Counted from the stretch's first letter, positions 25,040-38,600 are shown. The stretch is 64,000 nucleotides of DNA from Eremophila alpestris peregrina (GCA_009792885.1 WMCF01000016.1:8975062-9039061), one strand, 5' to 3'. Notes: generated from the letters alone by a model not told the origin. A program made the numbers and translations.

Positions 25040-25130
25040 TGCTAAACAGAATGCAGTGTTTCAGAATTAATCCCATTAGTTAATTACGGTCTCCTTTTCT
25101 CTGTGGCTTATTTAGTCTGCCGGTCCAAAC
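25040..25130. promoter_or_regulatory. Candidate homeodomain-motif element
   Basis: Within 27 bp (25063-25089) lie GAATTAATCCC (an OTX/bicoid-type TAATCCC core), CATTAG and TTAATTACGG (a palindromic TTAATTA core next to a CpG). A second CpG follows in GCCGGTCC. The density of homeodomain words is higher than in the flanks. Known OTX and paired-type factors bind TAATCC and TAATTA cores; occupancy here is inference. Confidence 0.3.
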
Positions 25131-25874
25131 TGTGAATGGTGGCATGGGTGGCAAAGTATTTGGATTTTTCTGTGCTATGGTCAGCTCAGATTTGAGGTGT
25201 GGATGTTGTGGGGATTAAACTGAAAACAGAAATGTTGTGGACTCTTCAACATTTTTCTCAGGTGCACGTATTTGTGCTGTTTGTCTGCAAGAAGGGTTTT
25301 AGGAGAGAAATGAAAACACAACGAATATCTCGTTACAGCTAAACCTAAGGAAAATGCACCTGTGGAAAGTTTTCAGGTGAAGCTGCCAGCCTTTCTAAGA
25401 TGCATTTTGCAAACCGAATTTTCCTGGAAGGATACTTAAGGTTTTGCCATGCACATGTGCTCTGTCTCTGTGTGCCATTTGGATGATGTGATGCATCCAG
25501 GTGCTCATTTTGGCAAAGCCATTCTTTTGGTGCCTGGTGCTTTTCCCTCAGGGCAATGAAAACCTTGGTCTGTCTGTCCACCTACCTGATGGCCATTCAA
25601 TCTGACCTTTAAAACTGTGCAGTGTCCTCCCATGTACACCTTTCATGGATAGAAAAAGTTGGTGGTGATTTACTTCCAGTCATGCTAAGTGTTGGGGAGA
25701 GATAGAAACCCAAATTCTCTGACCTTTGGGCTATCCTTCATCTCTGAGCTGAATTGTTCCATGGACAGTTTTGTAAATGCATGGGTTCCTCACTCTGAAG
25801 TGCTTCCTCCCCCAGAGATGGAAATACATTCCCATTTCTCTCTGTTGCTTTGCAGCTGGAGTACTCAAGGCACC

Positions 25875-25962
25875 AGGATCATAAAATATCTCAAATTGGA
25901 AGGGACCCATAAGGATCATCAAGTCCAACTCCCTGCTCCTCACATCCAACAATCACAGTGTT
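25875..25962 (-). mobile_element. CR1 LINE 3' fragment, antisense
   Basis: The plus strand reads ATAAAATATCTCAAATTGGA, then AGGGACCCATAAGGATCATC, then AAGTCCAACTCC. This is the reverse complement of a CR1 3' untranslated end, where avian copies carry a TTGGAAGGGACC...GATCAT...GTCCAACTCC core. The element therefore lies on the minus strand, with its 3' terminus at the left (about 25875-25890). Only about 90 bp is recognisable; rightward, after AACAATCACAGTG, similarity fades into unique sequence. It is more diverged than the copy at 39.2 kb and comes from a different CR1 branch. No coding sequence is retained. Confidence 0.82.
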
Positions 25963-26539
25963 AATCAGAGCTTATTTTGTACTTTGCTGCTTTGAACACA
26001 AATATCTCCAAATGGCTTAAAGATGGCATGGTTCAGTAGTCATGTGAAACAACTCCAGCCTTCCAAAAAATCCAAAACACAGGTGGCTGCTAAAAATGAT
26101 GTTGCCTGGAAGAGTCTTGTGCCTGCTTGATTTACTAAAAACAGTTACTGCTATCAGGCATCTCTGTGGCTTATGTCAAGGAATTTTGAAGGTTAGTAGT
26201 AGATTGCAAGTAAGAGAATATTTTCTTATTGCAGGGCACTCAGGTTGATCCCAATCTACTGGTAAATCATATTGGGTAGCAAGAGGAGCAGGAGGTGTGG
26301 AAGAGGTGTTTGCTGTATCTCAGCCTGGAAGGCAGTGTTGTAATTCAGATGGCAGAGTGTAAGATACCAGATTGCTTTAAATGTGCTGCAATCCTGTGGT
26401 GTCAAGAGTTTGATGTGTCCCCAGGGGCTCAGCAATGATCAGCCCCATCTCTGTGCCAGACTTTGGAATCACAAGGTATGCAGAGGCTTCTCCTCCACAA
26501 ATCCACAGAGACAGGCTGGGTCCTTCAAGTAAATGGATT

Positions 26540-27000
26540 GCTTTCAGCGTTCAGTGCAAGCCTCGTGCTGTGTTTGATGGCACTGCTGGATAGAAGCGCT
26601 CTCATTGCCGCTGGCGCTGCCTCGTTAATGCCGCATCGCTCCCCTGCCACGGGGATCGAGGTTGATTTAAGTGACTGTGCCTTGTCTCCGTGGAGGAGGG
26701 GTGAGAATTGTAAGGGAAGCTCTGTTAGATGTATGGGACCGGTGCAAAGCAGGCTGGGGTGGTGTGGTGGGGGGAATGGCTTTTGAGGGATAGGCAGCAT
26801 GGCCAGGGCTGCAGGCAGCTTCCTTGCCTCTGAGATGTCCTGGGAAATACTGCTGGATGGAGACACTCCAGTGCAAGGCATCAGCTTTTGCTGACACTGA
26901 CTGGAATCTGTCTTGTCCAAATTCGTGTGTCTGCACCGACAGCAAAGAGCAGCGGTCTTTCCACTGTCACTGTGGGGACAAGCAGCTGTCGAGCTCTGGC
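26540..27000. promoter_or_regulatory. CpG-enriched patch, possible CpG-island-like or conserved element
   Basis: I count about 11 CpGs in roughly 26547-26695 (for example GAAGCGCTC, TTGCCGCTGGCGCTGCC, ATGCCGCATCGC, ACGGGGATCGAGG) and about five more up to 27000 (ACCGGTG, TTCGTG, ACCGACAG, GCGGTC, GTCGAG). The rest of the window is strongly CpG-depleted, so this is a real local contrast. It may be a small unmethylated regulatory region, an unrecognised exon or a conserved element; TTGATTTAAGTGACTG at about 26661 resembles an NKX-type site (AAGTG). Open frames on both strands here are explained by lower AT content; none has a recognisable domain. Confidence 0.4.
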
Positions 27001-30000
27001 CTCCTTGCCCCAAGGTAGGGATGAAAGGAAAAGGCTTTAGGGGCAAAGCCCATGGAAACAGTCTTCTCCTGTCAGTGAGGAGCACTGAATCTGGCTGCTT
27101 TCTTAACAATGGAGGGTACATTGATGGTTTTCCAGCAGCACAATCCCATATGGGAGAAATTTTCTCCCTGACAAAGCCTCTTCTGAATGAGATTGCCCTG
27201 TCACTAATAAATGTATCAAAGAATGTCAGGGGGCACACAGAAGCAGCACAGTGTTTTTAAACCCCTGCATTGCTATGGTGTGGGGTAAAAGGTCTTTTAA
27301 ATTTGATTTAAAGTCCTTTTGCTGCTAAAGATTCAGGCTATGGATGCAAATGCTCTTTCATCTCATGATACCTGGAGATGAATGGGTTTCTTCTAGATTT
27401 TGCCTGGAGGGTATGTTGTTTTGTGTTTTGATTTGTTATGCTAAGTAATTGCAAAATATCTTGCAAGGTTTGTTGTAGTGCCACCACACATGATTACATT
27501 TCTTCCTTCTTCCCTTCTTGCTGTTCTACATCACCCTTTTTTTCTTCTCAATATTGTACATGCAAAATGAGTTTGAACAGTTGAGTGGGCAGCTGCTAAA
27601 CCTGGGAGGCTCCAAATGATCATCTTCCAGGGAAAAACCTGGAAGAAACACTTGGGGCTCTTTTTGTCCCAGAATTTTAGGTGGAAAAAGAAGATTGGAA
27701 GATACAGTTACTATAGCTATGGCTATATATAATCTTTGTGGTTTAAATCTTTATACTGATACTTTATATCAGGAATGCTGGGATTATTTTTTCCCCCTCT
27801 CCCTCTGTCTTGAAAACAGAATTTTCATTGGTGGGAGGAATAGGCTTAGGACTGCTCATTGCAGTGCAAACTGAGACTGGGAGCCTTCACAGCATGTTAA
27901 GACTTGACGTGCCAAGGCAGGAGATGCAGCCCCTCTGGGAAGAGAACATCAGTGGGGGCACGGAGCTGGGTCGGGATGTCCCTTGTGGCTCTCTCCTGCC
28001 AGCTCCAAGCCAGGCACAGAGAGGACCTGGCCCTGCTCCTGCCCCATCTCCAACAAGCTCCAGCCCAGAGCTCCAGCCCGCTGAGTTACAGAGGTGCTTA
28101 ATTATTTTGATGAACAATTGCCCGTTGACCTGGGCAAGCATTCTGCAAATGTATCAAACCCCATCAGCCTGATGTGAATCAGCAGCTCTGGCAGAGAGCT
28201 GGGTGTTATTTTGCTGCTGTGCTTTGCCATGTGAGGTCGTGGAAGGTGATTTTAATGAGTAGCCCTGAATGAGAGGAGCATTTCTTGCAGCTGACAGGGG
28301 CCTCCAGGGCTAACCTCACAAGCCACCCAGCCTCAAACCCTGGCTCAGCCTGTCCCCCACCATCCTTGGAGGGGCAAGATGTCCTGAGGCTGCTCATGTC
28401 CTCCAAGGAGCCACTTGTCCATCCTTCCCCCCCTGTTTTCCTTCTGACTGTACCTTCCATGGGGGTGTCTGTGTTTGTCCCCTGCCACCCTGTCTCAAGC
28501 AAGATTGCTTTGGGATTAGTTACTCAGCAGAGCTGGTGATTCCTCAGAAGGGTTCCCAATGGCTTGCTTCCAGCCTGGTATCTGTGTCCTTTTAAATATT
28601 CAAACTGAAATAAATTCATGAAAAATGTGTTACTTTAATTGCTATCAGAATATATTTGTTTTTCCCTTAGGAACAGAAATAAGCAACCAAAATGTCATCT
28701 ATAATTTTTTCCATGCTTTTCACTATGAGACCTAGAGTAGTCCTGCAGACCACTCCCCCTTCAAGCTCAGGCCAACTTTTTTCAATCGCATCTAATGGGA
28801 TTTCTGCCCCCTTTTCCTCCCTGAGGGCAGTGCCTACCCTTGTTGTTCTACTCCAAACCAGCAGCTATTCTGGGGTGCATCATGGGGATAGATATTATAG
28901 ACCAGCACTATGTACATGGACTGTTGAGTGTTGTTTCATAGATAGGGTGGTGGGAAACTCGTGCTTCTTCTGTCTTGTCCTCGATTCCCTTCACTAATTA
29001 TTTATCAGCACTATCACAGCAATGTCCAGGGGCCTCTGATCAGGTTTCCTGTGCTGAGCATGGCTCAGAGAATTCCTTTGGGATGATAAATCAGGAGTAT
29101 GAGGAAGAAGAGGGTGGCTGTGGCTGAAGGGTCAGAAAGATGAGGTACATGATGCCAGAATAAGGAGCTAATAAACACAGCATGTTTCTGGTGGCATCAG
29201 CTTCTGTTTTGTCACGTTTGTGATAAAGATCTTCTGCTAAATGGATCACTGAAGAGAGAGTCACACACTTTAATCTGATGCTGCATTTCTATTGCCTAGA
29301 TTTGCACTCTTAGGGTTCTCTTTGCAGACAAGTGTGTTCATGGCAGCGTACACAACCTCTGTGGCCATGTGGGTGCCTTCTCTGTGCATCTGTCCTGCAG
29401 CAGGATGGCTGTCCTGCTGTTATCTGCATGTTTGGAAGGATTGGTGCAGAGGGAAAAGAAAGATGCCTTGCTTAAATTCCTATCTTAACATCTACAACAG
29501 TTAATTTTATTTTTGCATTGTGAATTAAGTGTTGTTTTGTTGTATTGCTGTAACTCCCTCTGCTGGTTAATTTGACAGTTTAACCATCTGTTTTGACTGA
29601 TTTTACAGCTAGATGTAGCAGGATTATTTATTGGAGACTGCCTTGGATGGAAGAGGTGAGGACTTTATGCCCTGTTGGGGTGATGTATTTGCTGCCTGTT
29701 CTTGCTGTGCAGGTTTGCCTCTCTCTGTAGCTGAGTAAACCCATTCCTCTGATCTCTTGTCCTCTGACTCACAGTTGCTGAGTGAGTCTGTAGCAATTCA
29801 AATCCCCATGAGAAAGGTTTGAGTCTTTGCTGCTCTGCTGGGCTGCAGCTGACAGATCTGTGGCCAGAGATGTTGGCTGAGGCCGTGCCTGGGAGTGTGC
29901 TGTTCCCTCCTCCGCTAGCACCACTGTAAAAGGAAATCCCAGGTACAATGGGAGCACTGTGCCATGGAGATTCCCAGGAGTTCCCTGACGCAGCTAGCAG

Positions 30001-30919
30001 TTATTAATGCCATGCTGAAGCTGAGACTGGCAGCTGTGCTGGCTGGGCAGAAATATCTCACCTGGAAGAGTCAAAGGTGGCTTGGAATTTTGATCTCTGT
30101 GCTGCAGGGTTGCAGCTGTGTGTCCTGTGTGGGAGCATCACCTGCCTTTGTGGGTATTGCTGTTCCCTGCTCAAACAGCACCTCTACCTCCCAGCCCCCT
30201 GCTCCACTTGCCCATGGGGAAACACTTGGTCTTTTTTGGACAACTGCTCATTTCCCCATCCATAAGGCATTTTAACACACTGGCCCATCTGTGCTGCTTT
30301 GATGCAAAAATACAGAAAAATTGCCTTTGCTAATGCCATATAAGAACCACAAAAGAATTGCTTAATTAATATTATCTCAGCTAGAGAATTAAGTACTATG
30401 TTCCTGCAAAGGTGTCAGTTATTTTCATATTCTTATATATATATGCATGTCTTTGCAGGAATTTTGGGACAAAAATAATAAAGTGTTCCCCTTTTGCCAG
30501 CATAACAGAAGAGACAGATACTATCTCTTTCTTCTCTGGGTATTATTCCTTGCTGCTTTGTATTGAGTTTAATTAAATTTTGGACATCTAATACTTAGAG
30601 TTGATGGATTATATTTAAAACTAGAAGTACTGTGGAAAGAGTGGTGAAACGCTCAGGAGCCATTGGGCAGAGCCCTTTTATCCCTATCTGGCTCCTAGGG
30701 GTTCACCTTGATTTAGTGCAGAAGTGCCAAGGGTGCCACAAATCTGTGGCTGGGAAGCTGAGATGTGGGTTTGGATCAGATTTAAGTTTGGACCCACATA
30801 CTTTTGTATTTCTCCTGTTTAAAAATGGAATTTGGGGCTACCCCTCTTTCCTTCTGGTTTTCTCTGGACTAATGTAACTGCTGAACTTGTGTGTAAGCCA
30901 AATCAATATGAGACTGGGG
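27001..30919. other. Gene-free stretch
   Basis: Unique sequence, GC-richer at 27.9-28.5 kb and AT-rich at 30.3-30.6 kb, where an alternating TA run lies at about 30434-30444. The segment 28690-29000 has an unusual texture (ACTCCCCCTTCAAGC, CAATCGCATC) and might be an unrecognised old repeat, but I could not match it to a family. A frame after a good acceptor at 27821 is open to 28169 with no recognisable product. Confidence 0.5.
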
Positions 30920-30930
30920 AAAAAAAAAAA
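30920..30930. repeat. A11 homopolymer tract
   Basis: Eleven A followed by CCC. No 5' retroposon body is recognisable to the left. A similar A10 tract is at 32211-32220, also preceded by CTGGGG; the two share TGGGG-A(n), but nothing longer aligns. Confidence 0.9.
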
Positions 30931-32210
30931 CCCACAGCCTTTAGCATTGGCTGAGTTACCTCAGATTTGCTTTAGTTTGAGAAGAGGATGGAGCTGGGTG
31001 TTTTCTTGTGTAATTAATGGGTGTACTGAGCTCTACTCTGCACTTCCTTACACACATCCAACATGGCAGTGCAAGGAGTCTCACTTGGGATGTGTGTTCT
31101 GTGGGCTAGAGCAGAGTGTGGGGATTCCCTGCCGCCCCCAGTCCAGGAAGCAGTGTGGTCATGTCCAGGGATGCAGAGAGCCTCCTCTCAGTGAACAGCT
31201 GGGTTTAATTTCCTTTTTTCTGTTCAGCTTCAGGCTGTTGAAGAGGCCTAAGTTAAGGCAACTTGGGGAGGTGGAGATGAGCTGGTGCAGGTAGGAGAGG
31301 TAGCCCAAGAAGGGAAACCAAGGAGTGGAGATGAGGAACAAAGTCAGAGCTAGGAAAAGGCAGGTAGTAACTGTCTCACCTGGTCAGAGCTGAGCTGAAA
31401 TCCTCCTCAAAAATCACCCTTCCCTGGTGTGTCACATATAAGGGGTGAGTTACAGATAAGAGGTTAGGCAAGGCAGTTTCCTTTTCATCTTTGTAAGAAC
31501 ATCAAAGCTGCTGAGCAAAGCTGGATCTGTAAAGTTACAAAACCCACCTGAATGGATGAATGTGATCCATTCCTTCTTGCAGGGCTGAGATGGTGTTAGG
31601 GTACCACAAGGGTCAATCTTGCAGGAAGGGTTAATCCTCCCTGGAGCTGCAGCAGGCAGAGCCAAGTTACCTGTTCTTGGAGATCTGGGAAACCAGCACT
31701 AAGCTGGGTTGGAGGAGATAAAATGCTGTGAAAGTGGCAAAGCTGTGGTGCTTCAGCACCCTCCCTGAGGGTGTTAGAACTTCAGACAGCCTCTGTGGAG
31801 CTCAGGGCAGTGCAGGTGAATGCCAAAGGTGCTGCAGACCCAGCCAGAGAGCTTGTGTCCCTTTGTGCTCAAGTGCTTGTCAGTGTGGGTGCCAAAAGGA
31901 GGAAGATTCATCATGACCTCACTGTGCTGCTGGTAGGAAATCAGTGGGCTCCTCACTCAGCTTGCTAGACATGCATCCCATGTTCCCAGCTGTGCCTGTT
32001 GCCTGTGCTTTATCTGGCAGGGAATTGATGACTCTGGGAAAGCCAGTGATGGAGGAGCTGCAACTCCTTGGTAGAGAGCAGGTGAATGCCCCAATACAAT
32101 GCTTGGAAACTTTCCCAGACAATTTTGACATATCTTAAAAGCTGGTGTTTGAGAACTGGACCTGAGGGATCTGCTTGCATTGCATTTGCAGTGATTTGTT
32201 GTGGCTGGGG

Positions 32211-32220
32211 AAAAAAAAAA
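32211..32220. repeat. A10 homopolymer tract
   Basis: Ten A following GTGGCTGGGG and followed by TCAAAG. Not attached to a recognisable retroposon. Confidence 0.9.
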
Positions 32221-32439
32221 TCAAAGCTGCAGAACTAGGGGAATGTATTACAGTAATTAACTGTGGCCTGAAGAAAGTGAGGGGCATCCTGGACGTAGAG
32301 GAAATTAAATGGAAAGTGGTATTGACCTTGTGTGGGATGGAATTGTAAAGAGTTCTGTTTGCTGGGTGGAAATTAATTATTGGATTTTGTCTAAAGCCGA
32401 GCTTATGCAAGAGGCATGTCTGTCTTCCAAACTTTGCCA

Positions 32440-32640
32440 CCTCAACTCTTTGCTTCCCTCATTAAAGAGGCGCAGGTGGCGATCTGCCCAGTGACAGTTC
32501 AAGCCCAGTGGGGCTGGCTTGCTAAGGCTGCTGATGTTCTTTTCATTCAGAGCGATGTTTCAGTGTTAGACAAAAATTTTAATTGACTGGAGGTGAATTA
32601 AATCTGTCCTCCTGTTGCTCAACACGCAAACCCCTCTGTA
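32440..32640. promoter_or_regulatory. Weak candidate non-coding element
   Basis: The stretch contains TCATTAAAGAGGCGCAGG (about 32459), GTGGCGATCTGCCC, AGAGCGATG (about 32550) and ATTTTAATTGACTGGAGG (about 32576), with four isolated CpGs in a CpG-poor background. Nothing in it matches a repeat or a protein I know. It is listed because its texture differs from its flanks. Confidence 0.2.
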
Positions 32641-35600
32641 AGCCCTCCCTGTGCTGGTGGTGGGATGTTGCCTTGAACAGGGATGCCTTGGCAGAATGAG
32701 GGTGATGTTGAGCTGAGTTCTCCCAGTTCCTCCAGGATTGGCTCTTCTGTTGGCACCCAAGGAAAGCAGCTTCCTTGGCCAGGGCTGCCCACTCTTGGGC
32801 TTTTCTGACACTGCTGCCTTGGGCATGTCCCGGATGGGACATCCCAGGGCCAGGCATGGGGATTTTGCTGTCAGCAGCTGACACTCTGCACTGGTGACTA
32901 CTCATCTGTGATAGAGATTTAGAAGTAAAGGATTTGGACTGTTACAGCAGGGATATTATAACTTGTGTATTTTTGTGTGTATGCCACAGGAGACCACATT
33001 GTAGACAAAGACTGGTAGGTACTTGTCAGACACAGAAACTGTGTTTAATTCATTGATTGTTCTGCCAGAACCTTGACAGTTGTGCTTTTTCCTTTTTCAT
33101 TTTCCCACATGCAGAGAGCAGCTCCAGTATTATTCTCTTAATGTTGACCTTTGTTTGAAGTGAAAGCAAAAGAAAATTGTAGAAAACCCCAGTGAGAAAG
33201 GCAGGAATCAGTCTCCTTTCATGTACTGCATGGCTTATATGGCATAGAAAGGCCACGTGCCTTGTTAAAATATTATCATCACAATTTGTTTTCTAGGAGA
33301 AAGGAAGAAAAACGTTTCCTTCTGTTTCAAAGGAAGACAAACATTACTGAAAATACTTGCTATTTCAGTTTTCATGTTTTGCTGGAAGACATTTTTGTTG
33401 CTCATTCATGTTTTTAGGAAATCTGTGGAAAATGTCAAACTTCAATTCCAGACATTGATTTTATAATAGAATACCTCCATCCTTTTTCTAGTTGTTCCTT
33501 ATCAGTGTCTAGAGAAACTCACTCTTTATATGAACTAGCAAAAATAATAAGGAAGATGGGTTTTTTTATAGGCAATGCTGCTGAAAAGCAAATCAAAACC
33601 AGAGGAAGTGAAGCCCTGTCTCAGTGCAGTGTCCAATAGTGCAGGTCCTACCTGTGAGATTGCTCTGTCCCTGAAAGAAGGTAAAAGAAAACTAGAGCTG
33701 CCCTGAAGCCCTGCAAGAGCAAATCTAAGTGGAAATAATAATGATGCAATTATTTTCCCCATAAAAACAGCATTTAATTGAAGATTTAATTCTTCCAAAA
33801 AGAAAAACATAATGATTAAAAAAATCTGTATTGCAAAATTACTTTGAGGGTTAGTGGTAGGAGATTCCTTTAGTGCTGCTGTTATTATGGAAGCTTACTG
33901 GGCTTTATTTTTAATGAAGAGAATATTCAAAATATATCATCAACAAAGACTGTATTTTCCTAAAGCAATGCCTTTCACTGGATGTGCAGAGTTTTGTTAC
34001 TGAGGTGGAGGGATACAGTAGCTGTATATACAAGATGCTGCTGGATCCTTGATCTCTTAGTAATATTTAGATTTTTGAGTTTGTGTGTCTATAACATTTA
34101 TGGAAATATACTTTTATGTCTGTCTATACTCAAAGAGAGTATTGTGATGTTTTGCCAGTGTGTTTCAATCTCATTTAGCCTTTACTGGAGCAACCCAGCT
34201 GTAAAATTTCGTTTTTGTGGCTGAAGGAGTGGAGCAGGGTTAGGGTTATGTTCTGCCTGTTTGGGGGCTGTTATGCTCAGAGTCCCTCAGATTTATTTCC
34301 AGTTATAGTTTAATGGGCAGCTGAGACATGACCTGCTGCAATGCACCTGCTCAGTGCCTGTGGTTCTTTTTGTTGGTTACTCCTGTTCAGTCTCTCCTGG
34401 TCTCTTCATGGGGAGAAGCTAAGCAGTGGGAATAGGTTGTCAGTACTAGACAAAGGGTTATCTTCTGTGAGATTCCTAAGTGGTCAGAGGACAGAGGCAG
34501 GTCACTTATTTAACCTTGTGCTGGGTAGAGCAAAGATTGAACAGACCTCAGATAAGCTCAGATTCATGTCCAGACCATGAACTGAAAATCCAACTCTGAT
34601 TTATCAGTGTTCTGAACACAGCCTGGTGATGGATGTTAAGGGGATCTCCCATGGAAGCAGAGTCCCAGTTCCCAGCCCAGCTCTGATCAGAGAGCTCAGA
34701 GCACTTAGGATGGCGTGCGAGGGAGGCAAAGCCTGGCCAGCATCGCATCAGGCTCAGCATAATTAACTGTGAAGTGTGACCCTCTCTAACAGATTTGCAG
34801 GGAGTGCAGGAGAGGCTTGTCACAGATTTTGACAGTCCCTTAATGAAATGTGTGACCTTTCCCAATGCCCACAAGTGCTTGCTGAGCTGGTGAGCCCTGC
34901 CCTGCTCTGCCCTTGACCATTGCTGCCCTGCTGAGTGCCACACCTGCAGAGGTGAGAGGGACCTCAGACAGATAGCTGGTGTCTGGAATCACCTGTGGGG
35001 CCATCTCTGAACTGCCAGCCTGTGGTGTTTGGGAGAGAGCTGACAGGACTCCCCTGTGCTGCTGCTTAGTTTCAGACTGTTTTGTTTTGGTCATTTCAAG
35101 TGAGTTATGGATGGATTTCTTGTGTGGATTTTGAAGGGTCTGAAATATGTTATCTAATGACTTCCATTTCTCACACGTTTTTGACATGGGAAGATGAAGA
35201 AAATTAGGTGTTTTCCTTTATATTTGCGAGGCTTCTGCCTGATATGGTTAATAATGGGTATTTTTGATATAAATAGAATAAAGACCTGGAAGCATGGACC
35301 CAGGAAAGGAGTGTTGTATAGGCTGCATCTGGGAGGGAGAGGTTGCAGCTGGTACTGCTGATATTCCCCAATGGGAAGGTAGGAAGATGGAATGACAGGC
35401 TGGGGTCATCCCTTGGTGCAGGCACTCTGAAGCTGAGACAAGTAATGAGCTTTCCTAAAGTCAGAGCATGTGTGCAGATGCTCTTTCCCCCCTTTGCTAA
35501 ATCAAAAGAGAGATGAGCTAATAATTTTCATATTTTCCTTTCATTTTACTGTGTGTTTTCATTGACGTGAGATGTAGTCTGGCACATCTGACCTTCTTTG

Positions 35601-38600
35601 ACTTAACCTGAGCACTTATAAAATAGTTCAGTCCAATCTGGTGTCAACCTCACAGTTCTTGATTGAAAGCATTGGGAGGTAAAGGGTCCTTAAGCAAAAT
35701 TATTTTTTTCATCTGACTGTGTGCAGTGCTACTGAGAGAGGCAAGCAGAGTGAAAATATAATAGAGCTGAAAGTCTGTGCTGTTCTGTTTTGTAGATATG
35801 ATTTAATTCTCTCAAACTTCTTTTCACCAGTGTATCAGAGACTGTAGTAAGAATGTGTGCATTTTGTTTCACTTCTACTAACTGGGGTGTACTTTCCTAC
35901 AGTGCAGTATCATAAGACTGGCAAATTCTGACACACCCTAGAAAGTCATAGTTTTGAAATAGCAATATTTTATATGAGCTGTGAAATGGAACTATGCCAC
36001 ACTTCTTAGGTTGCCTGTTGAAAGCAAGTAGTGACTATTTGATTGAAATTTGGTGGGGGGGAAAGATCAGCAGCAGCTCAAAAAGAGAAAATAAGATTCA
36101 AAGCCAGACTGAGTCTCTTTTAATTCTTTCATTGCCGTCTGTAGTCTATGGGGTGTCTTTACTTCAGTTTGCATGGAGCTGCCCTTTCTGTTTGCTGTTC
36201 ACATCTCTTGGTTTCTGGGTGTTTAATGTTGGTCATTTTCTGACTGTTGGTTTTTTTCCTAATGTAGTGTGTAGTCACATTTGGTGTGTTTTTATGGCTG
36301 CTTTTGTCTGTCTGAAACCAAGGCACGAAGATTCAATAATGAACTTCATTAATCACTTGGCACTGTGTATGTGCTGTACTGAGGGAAGGAGGGTGCTGTG
36401 TTCAGGAGGAAGGTGTGGGACCAGCCAGCACTGCCAAGAACATGGGATGGTGGGACCAGGCACCCTGTGGCCATTGGTGCAGCAGTGGCAGGGCAAATGT
36501 GCTCATCTCTTCTGTGCTCTGTGGAGACAAGGCTTGCCTAGTCTGGAATGGGAGAGGGCCAAGCTCTGTCCACCTACATTTACCATTGGTTACATCCCTG
36601 CATCTGGTTCAGCTCCTGGCTGATCCATGTGAGCAACTGCTTCTGTACCCAGGGTGTTTCAAAGCTCAAGGTTTTGATTTTCAATCAAATCACGTCAAAA
36701 GCTATCGCCTGTTTTTTCTGTTTAAGAAATTTATCTTATCTTTTCTCAATATCCGTGTCTGAAATCTGCTGCTACTGGGCTGCACTCTGTTCCCATGCAC
36801 AAACACACAGAATGGAGCAAGGAGAAGTGAGGTGGGAGCAAGCGCTTCCTTATTAGGGCTGTAGTTTGAAGCAATGAAAATAATAAACAGAGTCTGGGAG
36901 GTGCTGCCACGTGTCCTGGAGACTGCATGAAAGGAAGATGAGAAAGGGCATTGTGATACACTGGAAAAGATTTCAAGTCCTTGTTAAAAGTTTACAGAGG
37001 TGATTGAATTAACATCAGGCTATATCGAAGTGTTTTATACCTCTGTGCTGTCCTTCCTTCCTGTCCTCAACAGAGACCTGTGATCTGTCACCAATCTTGT
37101 GCCACAGCTGTAACACTTTCACGTTTCAGCTGGATCATGGGGAATGATGTGTAGAGCCACGGAGTTGTTCCTGCTTTCAGTTGTTGATAGAAACAAAGAT
37201 CTCAGTTGCACCCCAAAAATTGCAGCTAGCCAAACTAGTTCTTGGGACAGGGAGGATGCTGTGTATAGGCAGTGTGCAAAATGTTGCTCTACAGCGTGTG
37301 ACAGAGAGCAAAGTGACCTGAAGTGACTGGGGGCAACATTGAAGTTTGTGCATTTGTCAGGAGACTGCAGATGTTTGGGGTGACAGAGGCATTTTGGAGG
37401 AGGTTGAGCTCAGCCCTTCGATCACTAGCCTGGGAAACAGCTGAACTGCTTCACATGAAATCTCACTCTTCCTCCCAAATGGTGTCTGTGCACAGATATC
37501 TATGTGCCAGTGTATGTGTAGATTCAGGCAAGCACCTGATGTGGAGAATGTCATCCCAATCCATTAAATTTGGTGGAGATTTAAGCAGCAAAAGACAGAG
37601 TCTTATAATGGAAAAGAGAGTGTTCCAAGCACAACTTACAGTCCAGTAAATTGAGGAAAATACCTCTTGAGCCTCATTGAGTGGATCATGTATTGAACAT
37701 ATAATGGATGGAGCAGTGCTGGATGGATCACTGAGGGCACTGTTTCCAGGAGATGAGCATTCCCACTTGGTCCCCTCAGAGGCTGAGCAGAGGAAAGTGT
37801 AATTGTATGGGCATGTGTATAAGTGCCCATGGCTGGATTTTACCTGGTGTAAATCAGCTTAGTTCAGGAGCCTCAGAGTGGCTTTGGTGATTACCTTGGC
37901 TCAGGCCAAAGCTCTTGCTAATGGAATGAACATGGAGTGCCAGACTCCTGCCCTCTCAGTCCTTTCTGTCTGGCATCATTCCTTGGGCTGCCAGTTCAAA
38001 ACTCATTGCAGGAGTGTTAAAAACTCAGGCACAGGATCAAAAATGAAGGAAGTGAAAGGAAAAAAGTGCTTCTCTTTTCATTTAGTGGTTTTGAAATTTT
38101 CCTCTGCAGTTGGATCACATTTTCAAGATTTTTCTGTCTTTTCCTTTGCAAAACTAGACACTATCTCTGTGTGCACAAATTTAGGACCACAGAGAAAATG
38201 TAAATGTGGTGTGACTTGGGATAAAATTAGACTGGCAGTGGCTGGGCTGTTGTTACTCCATACTGGGCTAAGTCATCATTATTTGGATTTGCTGGAGTCC
38301 AGAAAAGGCTTAGCTCATGTTTTGAGCAAAGCCAGCAGTCACATCCTGCTTTCTTAATTGCTATTTGAGATGAACCATGATAATTTCCATTATGAAGGCA
38401 GTTTTAATTAAGCAAACAAAACCTCTCTGCTCTTTTTTTTCTGCCAAGCTTTTGATGACTTCTTCTGAATTGTGACAGTCGGGTTCTGATGTGTTCTTCA
38501 AATGCAGCCAGGTTTAGAAGCTGCAGTAAAGCAGAGAATCATGTGCATGGCTTTGAGCAGCAGTTTTGTATGGCCCAGAGTCTGTTAATGCTGGCCAGTG

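Noticed and set aside
26525..27238. 237-codon minus-strand open frame
   Set aside because: It spans the CpG-enriched patch, where stop codons are rarer; overlapping open frames exist on the plus strand; the serine/proline-rich peptide has no domain or known family.
28690..29000. Possible ERV or LINE fragment
   Set aside because: Both strands were read in several frames without any RT, integrase or LTR landmark.
35994..36623. 209-codon plus-strand open frame with hydrophobic segments
   Set aside because: Hydrophobicity follows from T/G-rich sequence; no signal peptide, domain order or homology that I recognise; no splice or promoter context.
37878..38357. 159-codon plus-strand open frame
   Set aside because: No recognisable domain, mixed composition and no upstream promoter or splice context; consistent with chance.
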